This document shows, in pieces, positions 6,093 to 9,483 of a stretch of DNA of 9,483 nt. A program made the translations under genes and the position numbers. Under the pieces are notes generated by a model. The model was not told the DNA's origin and searched no databases. It saw only the letters and a list, made by a program, of their open reading frames with translations. Source of the stretch: Candidatus Bathyarchaeota archaeon (GTDB lineage: Archaea; Thermoproteota; Bathyarchaeia; 40CM-2-53-6). The DNA lies in assembly GCA_005882905.1 (NCBI GenBank), contig VBBG01000030.1:1-9483 (forward strand), given 5' to 3'. How positions within the stretch are numbered: the first letter of the stretch is position 1; each line of letters starts with the position of its first letter.

Positions 6093-6722
6093 TTGGAAGA
6101 CCTCCTCACACTAGCGCTGAACCTGATGGGAACCTTCGCTTTCGGCCTCAGCGGTGCGATTCTAGCGGTTAGGAAACAGATGGACCTTTTCGGCGTCCTC
6201 GTCCTCAGCGTCGCAACTGGGCTCGGCGGCGGAATCATGCGGGATATCATCCTCGGCCACACTCCACCAGCGACACTGACCGACTGGCGGTATCTAGCCG
6301 CCGCCGGCTTGGCAGGACTCTTAGTATTCGTCTGGTACAGAGGGGTGATTCACCATGGCAGGTTCATCATCGCCTTCGACGCCGTCGGACTGAGCATCTT
6401 CACGGTCACTGGGACGACTATCGCAATCAGTGCTGGTCTGAACCCCGCTCCCGCGGTTTTGCTGGGCATGCTCACAGGCGTGGGCGGTGGCGTGTTGCGG
6501 GACGTTCTAGGCGCGGAGGTCCCGCTGATCTTTCGGAGCGAGATCTACGCGGTCGCATCAATACTAGGAGCGGTAATCATCATCTTAGCCAGTCAGACAG
6601 GGCTCTCCGGAATCCCTGCGGAGACTATCGCGGCGATTGCGACCTTCGGCCTCCGCATGATAAGCGTACGAAAAGGATGGAGGATTCCGCTCGCCATGCC
6701 GAAACCGGACTCGACCTGCTAA
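6093..6722 (+). CDS. TRIC-type cation channel family membrane protein (UPF0126/YadS-like)
   Basis: A 209-residue integral membrane protein built from two similar three-helix halves plus a final helix. Each half has the family signature: GLGGGIMRD at 43-51 followed by a Pro-containing turn, and GVGGGVLRD at 129-137 followed by GAEVPLIF. Each half also has a 'G.ILAVRK..D..G' or 'DAVGLSIFTVTG' helix. Archaeal and bacterial members are homologues of the animal trimeric intracellular cation channels, and structures show trimeric potassium-permeable pores; the physiological role in archaea is unclear, and related proteins have been proposed to carry small solutes. The start is TTG at 6093: no in-frame ATG lies upstream, and the residues from MEDLL match the usual N-terminus. 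It diverges from the flavoprotein operon, and its TAA overlaps the TAG of the convergent riboflavin gene. Confidence 0.88.
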   Translation: MEDLLTLALNLMGTFAFGLSGAILAVRKQMDLFGVLVLSVATGLGGGIMRDIILGHTPPATLTDWRYLAAAGLAGLLVFVWYRGVIHHGRFIIAFDAVGLSIFTVTGTTIAISAGLNPAPAVLLGMLTGVGGGVLRDVLGAEVPLIFRSEIYAVASILGAVIIILASQTGLSGIPAETIAAIATFGLRMISVRKGWRIPLAMPKPDSTC

Positions 6723-7408
6723 TGACTAGGAGGACCAGGATTCAGGACTTTGTATCTGACGACAAGGTCAGGTCCATACCTTGCACTACTGAGCAGTTTC
6801 AGCTTAACACCATCTCTGACACGGGGGGCTCCCGTTCCCCCAACGAGGCTAATTGCGCCGGTTCCACCCAGAATTCTAGGCGTGATGGCTACAGAGATTT
6901 CATCCACTAGACTGTTGCTGACCATGCTCCAGTTCAAAGTCCCTCCCCCCTCGAGTAGCATCCTACGAATTCCAAGCATTCTGACCCGTCTGAGCAGAAA
7001 GGTCAGCGATACCTGTGGACCCTTTCCGCAGACAAGCACAGTAACTCCCCTCTCTCTCAGAGCTTCGATTCTCTTCCTCTGCGCCGTAGACGTGACCGCA
7101 ATTATCGTCGGAACGTCTCTTGCCGTTCTAACCACGTAGGAGGCAAGAGGGGTCCGGGCATGGCTATCTACAATTATCCGATACGGCTTGTATCCTTCGA
7201 CAAACTTCACCGTAAGCTTCGGGTCGTCCACAAGCAACGTTCTGAGCCCAACCACAATTGCATCGACCGAAGCCCTCAGTCGATGAACCCTCCTCATATC
7301 AGCGGCCGAAGACATTCGAGAATCGCCAGTGGGCGTGGCGATCTTTCCATCAAGACTCATTGCCGCATTTAGGATTACATATGGGCGGAAAGCCTGGGCG
7401 ACTGGCAT
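6719..7408 (-). CDS. arfC: 2,5-diamino-6-ribosylamino-4(3H)-pyrimidinone 5'-phosphate reductase, archaeal type
   Basis: A stand-alone RibD C-terminal/DHFR-fold reductase of 229 residues. In archaeal riboflavin synthesis this enzyme uses NADPH to open and reduce the ribosyl side chain of the diaminopyrimidine intermediate to the ribitylamino form. Visible motifs are RPYVILNAAMSLDGKIA at 8-24, VGLRTLLVDDPKLTVK at about 53-68, and LLEGGGTLNWSMV at about 150-162, the glycine-rich NADPH loop; then VDEISVAITPRILGG. Its length and lack of a deaminase domain fit archaeal and fungal enzymes rather than bifunctional bacterial RibD. The ATG at 7408 is followed at once by homologous sequence. Upstream, TTTTAG at 7439-7444 on the minus strand would start a message a few bases before the ATG. 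No other riboflavin gene is in the window. It converges on the TRIC-type gene and diverges from the MFS gene. Confidence 0.88.
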   Translation of the reverse strand: MPVAQAFRPYVILNAAMSLDGKIATPTGDSRMSSAADMRRVHRLRASVDAIVVGLRTLLVDDPKLTVKFVEGYKPYRIIVDSHARTPLASYVVRTARDVPTIIAVTSTAQRKRIEALRERGVTVLVCGKGPQVSLTFLLRRVRMLGIRRMLLEGGGTLNWSMVSNSLVDEISVAITPRILGGTGAISLVGGTGAPRVRDGVKLKLLSSARYGPDLVVRYKVLNPGPPSH

Positions 7409-7438
7409 TACTACCGGTTATGGATCAACAAGTGACAG

Positions 7439-7444
7439 CTAAAA
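7439..7444 (-). promoter_or_regulatory. Possible TATA box of the riboflavin reductase gene
   Basis: The minus strand reads TTTTAG at 31-36 bases before the ATG at 7408, which would give a leader of about 7 bases. It is the best TATA-like stretch in the divergent spacer 7409-7577. No clear operator or riboswitch structure was seen in that spacer. Confidence 0.35.
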
Positions 7445-7559
7445 GCCCCAACTTAGGTTAAGCTCTGGACGCGCCTCAAACTGGTGCAGCCAGCTTGTAG
7501 GATGACGACTGATTAATTAGTCTCGGAATCTGGCGCGTCGCCTGCGGGATTCTTTGCGA

Positions 7560-7567
7560 AGAGAGGG
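7560..7567 (+). promoter_or_regulatory. Ribosome binding site deciding the MFS transporter start
   Basis: GAGAGGGA lies about 10 bases before the ATG at 7578. An in-frame TTG at 7554 would put this site inside the gene and add eight polar residues (RREGNAT), so the ATG is the better start. Confidence 0.55.
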
Positions 7568-7577
7568 AAATGCAACC

Positions 7578-8762
7578 ATGGGATTCTTCTCGACGATTCC
7601 TCGAAGAGTCACGTGGCTCATATTCGCCGGACTCTTCAACAACATCGGCATAGGATATCTCCTGGTATATCTGACCGCTTTCTTCCCCGAGATCGGGGTT
7701 AGCCCCGGAGTTGTCGGACTTCTCTTGGGACTCGAGGGGGCAATGCTGTTCTTGTCCATACCCCTTGGTATTCGTTCCGACAGAAGAGGACGAAAAAACA
7801 TCCTCCTTGTCGGAAGTGCTATCGTGGCGGTCCCTATGATAATGATGGCACTAACCGTAGAGGTCCCACTCCTCATCGTTGCCGCTCTCTTGTTCGGAGT
7901 CGCTGAGTCGGCGTTCCTATCGACCTGGAACGCCATGATTGCTGATCAGACAAATCTGGCGAATCGGGACGCGGCCTTTTCCTTGTCTTTCATTGTGTCG
8001 ACTGGAGGCGTGGCTTTTGGCTTCCTCCTCCCTTTTTTCCTACCCTTAGTGGAGGGGGTTACTGGAATAGGCGCCGTCCCAATCCATCAGGATCTCCTGG
8101 TCCTGGTTGGTGTCCTTTCCCTCTTGACACCGCTAATTGTCTACGCTATCTTCAAGAACTATAAGGAGACGGTCAATCCAGGAAAGCTGATCAGAGGCCC
8201 AAACTTCCGGCTACTCCTCAAGTTCTCCGGCATAAACGGTGTCATAGGCCTCGGTGCCGGGTTCATCATCCCTCTGATTCCTACATGGCTCTTCCTGAAG
8301 TTTCAGCTATCGGACACCGTGATCGGACCCGTCCTTGCCGTTTCCAGCCTTACGATCGCGATGGCCGCAGTGTTGAGTCCTCGAATCTCGGGACGACTCG
8401 GAGTGCTTAGAGCAATTCTAACGACCCAAGGGCTGTCCACAGCGTTCATGCTGAGCCTCGCCCTCGTTCCCACTGCAGCCCTAGCTATCAGCCTGTACAT
8501 CATTCGCGCAGCCCTGATGAACATGGCATCACCTTTGATAGACTCGTACCTGATGGGAATAATGACACAGGAAGAGAGAGGCCTCGCGAGCGCAGTAAAC
8601 ACGGTTATCTGGAGACTGCCAAACAGCGTCAGCACAATAATCGGGGGTGTCATCCTTGCCGCAGGAATATTCGACTTGCCATTCTACCTAGCAACAGCTC
8701 TCTACGTGTTCGCCATCGGCTTGTTCTACAGCCAGTTCAAGAACATACATCCAAACAGCTAA
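7578..8762 (+). CDS. MFS transporter, 12-helix type
   Basis: A 394-residue polytopic protein with about twelve hydrophobic helices in two halves, split by a charged central loop (KNYKETVNPGKLIRGPNF, about residues 190-210). Between helices 2 and 3 it carries the MFS loop motif GIRSDRRGRK (64-73), and a weaker copy (SGRLGVLRAIL) appears at the matching place in the second half. Both ends are short and inside the cytoplasm. This class moves small molecules or drugs using ion gradients; the substrate cannot be predicted. It is distinct from the transporter at the left edge, which is of the 14-helix type. The gene diverges from the riboflavin reductase gene, so export or import of a flavin-related compound is conceivable but rests only on position. 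An A/T-rich stretch at 7510-7520 (GATTAATTAG) may hold the promoter. Confidence 0.88.
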   Translation: MGFFSTIPRRVTWLIFAGLFNNIGIGYLLVYLTAFFPEIGVSPGVVGLLLGLEGAMLFLSIPLGIRSDRRGRKNILLVGSAIVAVPMIMMALTVEVPLLIVAALLFGVAESAFLSTWNAMIADQTNLANRDAAFSLSFIVSTGGVAFGFLLPFFLPLVEGVTGIGAVPIHQDLLVLVGVLSLLTPLIVYAIFKNYKETVNPGKLIRGPNFRLLLKFSGINGVIGLGAGFIIPLIPTWLFLKFQLSDTVIGPVLAVSSLTIAMAAVLSPRISGRLGVLRAILTTQGLSTAFMLSLALVPTAALAISLYIIRAALMNMASPLIDSYLMGIMTQEERGLASAVNTVIWRLPNSVSTIIGGVILAAGIFDLPFYLATALYVFAIGLFYSQFKNIHPNS

Positions 8763-9007
8763 TCCGAGAATATGAACTGCCCAGTGCTTGGACTTGGGGC
8801 GCGCCTAACCGGGGCATTTCGTTATGCATATGGAAGAAACTGTCAAGCTCTCAGACTGCTCTAAACCGATCCTTGCAGAATGGACTACTCCTTATCCCGT
8901 AAAGGCTTAAGTCAATTCATTGTATTCGTCCATGTGAAAACTGGGAAGCTATCAGCCCAGCCCAAATGCCGCTTGCCAAGAATCACGAAGGGTGGTGATA
9001 CAAACAT
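8763..9007 (+). other. Intergenic region before the secreted hydrolase
   Basis: No convincing gene was found on either strand in these 245 bases. Features seen are an AT-rich patch near 8905-8925 (GGCTTAAGTCAATTC), which may hold a promoter for the next gene and would give a leader of some 70 bases, and a ribosome binding site at the end. There is no T-rich terminator directly after the MFS stop. Confidence 0.4.
8994..8999 (+). promoter_or_regulatory. Ribosome binding site GGTGAT for the hydrolase
   Basis: GGTGAT, the archaeal anti-Shine-Dalgarno match, lies 8 bases before the ATG at 9008. It fixes the start, which places a signal peptide at the N-terminus. Confidence 0.7.
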
Positions 9008-9483
9008 ATGAAAAAGGTCATTCCACTGGTCATTATCGCTCTGCTCGCTATTCCAGCCTCGGTGACTTTCGGTAGCACTCGGAACGTAGCAAACATGGTC
9101 AAACCGTCTATCGTTCTGGTCCATGGAGCCTGGGCCGATGGCTCAAGCTGGAGCCGAGTAGTCGGCCTCCTACAAGTCCAGGGCTACACTGTCTATGTGC
9201 CTCCGAACCCGCTGCGTGGACTTGCCTCAGACTCGGCCTATATCGCAAGCTTCCTTCAGAGCATCACCGGCCCAATAATCTTGGTCGGCCACTCGTATGG
9301 GGGCGCTGTCATCACCAATGCTGCTACTGGGAATCCAAACGTGAAAGCGCTGGTATACGTAGACGCCTTCGCGCCTGATGAGGGAGAATCGCTCGCATCT
9401 CTCTCCACCGTCCCGCCTCCGCCCGGCCAATCACCATCATGCCTCGCAGGAGACCCAACCAAAGTTCTCAACTTCGTACCGCT
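9008..9483 (+). CDS. Secreted alpha/beta hydrolase, N-terminal part (3' end outside the window)
   Basis: The frame is open from the ATG to the window edge (158 full codons). The N-terminus is a Sec-type signal peptide: MKK, a hydrophobic core VIPLVIIALLAI, then PASVTFGS with a likely cleavage near residues 21-24. The mature part begins SIVLVHGAWADGSSW (34-48), with the His-Gly oxyanion-hole motif at 39-40, and has the nucleophile elbow GHSYGGA at 94-100, so Ser96 is the expected catalytic serine. DAFAPDEGES at 119-128 matches the segment after the elbow in the haloalkane-dehalogenase/esterase-like 'alpha/beta fold hydrolase' group common in bacteria. The catalytic acid and His should lie beyond the window. 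It would act outside the cell, on an ester or amide that cannot be named. Its resemblance to bacterial proteins suggests acquisition, which is inference. Confidence 0.88.
   Translation, partial: MKKVIPLVIIALLAIPASVTFGSTRNVANMVKPSIVLVHGAWADGSSWSRVVGLLQVQGYTVYVPPNPLRGLASDSAYIASFLQSITGPIILVGHSYGGAVITNAATGNPNVKALVYVDAFAPDEGESLASLSTVPPPPGQSPSCLAGDPTKVLNFVP

Noticed and set aside
7481..7493. Short inverted repeat CTGG-TGCAG-CCAG in the riboflavin/MFS spacer
   Set aside because: A 4-base stem is too short to call an operator or terminator and can occur by chance.
7517..8653. Minus-strand open frames opposite the MFS transporter (7517-7936 and 8303-8653)
   Set aside because: They are shadows of the transporter gene, rich in Arg/Ser/Pro with no recognisable motif.
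1..9483. tRNA, rRNA, CRISPR arrays, insertion sequences and long direct repeats
   Set aside because: Reading both strands showed no cloverleaf-like stretches, no spaced repeats and no transposase sequence. This was by eye, so weak ncRNAs could be missed.

Overview
The window looks archaeal, most likely a Thaumarchaeota or related TACK-type genome; this is inferred from gene content, since no marker RNA is present. The clues are a two-subunit 2-oxoacid:ferredoxin oxidoreductase of the Sulfolobus type (fused gamma-alpha subunit plus beta), a SUI1/aIF1-like protein, a stand-alone archaeal-type riboflavin-pathway reductase, TTG and GTG starts, TTAT/TTTTAG boxes at TATA distance from starts, and oligo-T tracts after genes. 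Some cargo (a DHA2-like MFS exporter, a DHFR-like remnant, a secreted alpha/beta hydrolase) looks bacterial-like and may have been acquired.

Layout. 3-401 (+) is the C-terminal end of an MFS transporter. 420-709 (+) is a broken dihydrofolate-reductase-like gene. 698-3608 (-) is the oxidoreductase operon, alpha then beta, overlapping by 11 bases. Directly upstream of alpha, at 3651-3788 (-), is an unlisted 45-codon cysteine-rich ORF with two CPxC...CEC modules. It lies in the same frame as alpha and is separated from it by one TAA and 14 sense codons that hold no start codon. 3916-6015 (-) is a second operon: a lipoamide-dehydrogenase-like flavoprotein, a SUI1 paralogue and a small acidic protein with a probable frameshift near its start. 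A divergent TRIC-type channel gene (6093-6722, +) ends in a 4-base convergent overlap with the riboflavin reductase gene (6719-7408, -). That gene diverges from a complete MFS transporter (7578-8762, +). The window ends inside an exported alpha/beta hydrolase (9008 to end, +).

How the genes fit together. The oxidoreductase couples oxidative decarboxylation of 2-oxoacids to ferredoxin, and the neighbouring flavoprotein is another thiol/nicotinamide redox enzyme, so positions 698-6015 form a redox block. The rest is membrane transport and one riboflavin step. No CRISPR array, insertion sequence, tRNA or rRNA was seen.

The observation most worth following is the cysteine-rich module in frame with the oxidoreductase alpha subunit. 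It is either a separate small metal-binding protein or an N-terminal domain cut off by a single stop codon. Three frame disruptions (near 479, 3651 and 4192) mean that read errors must be excluded before biological readings are preferred.
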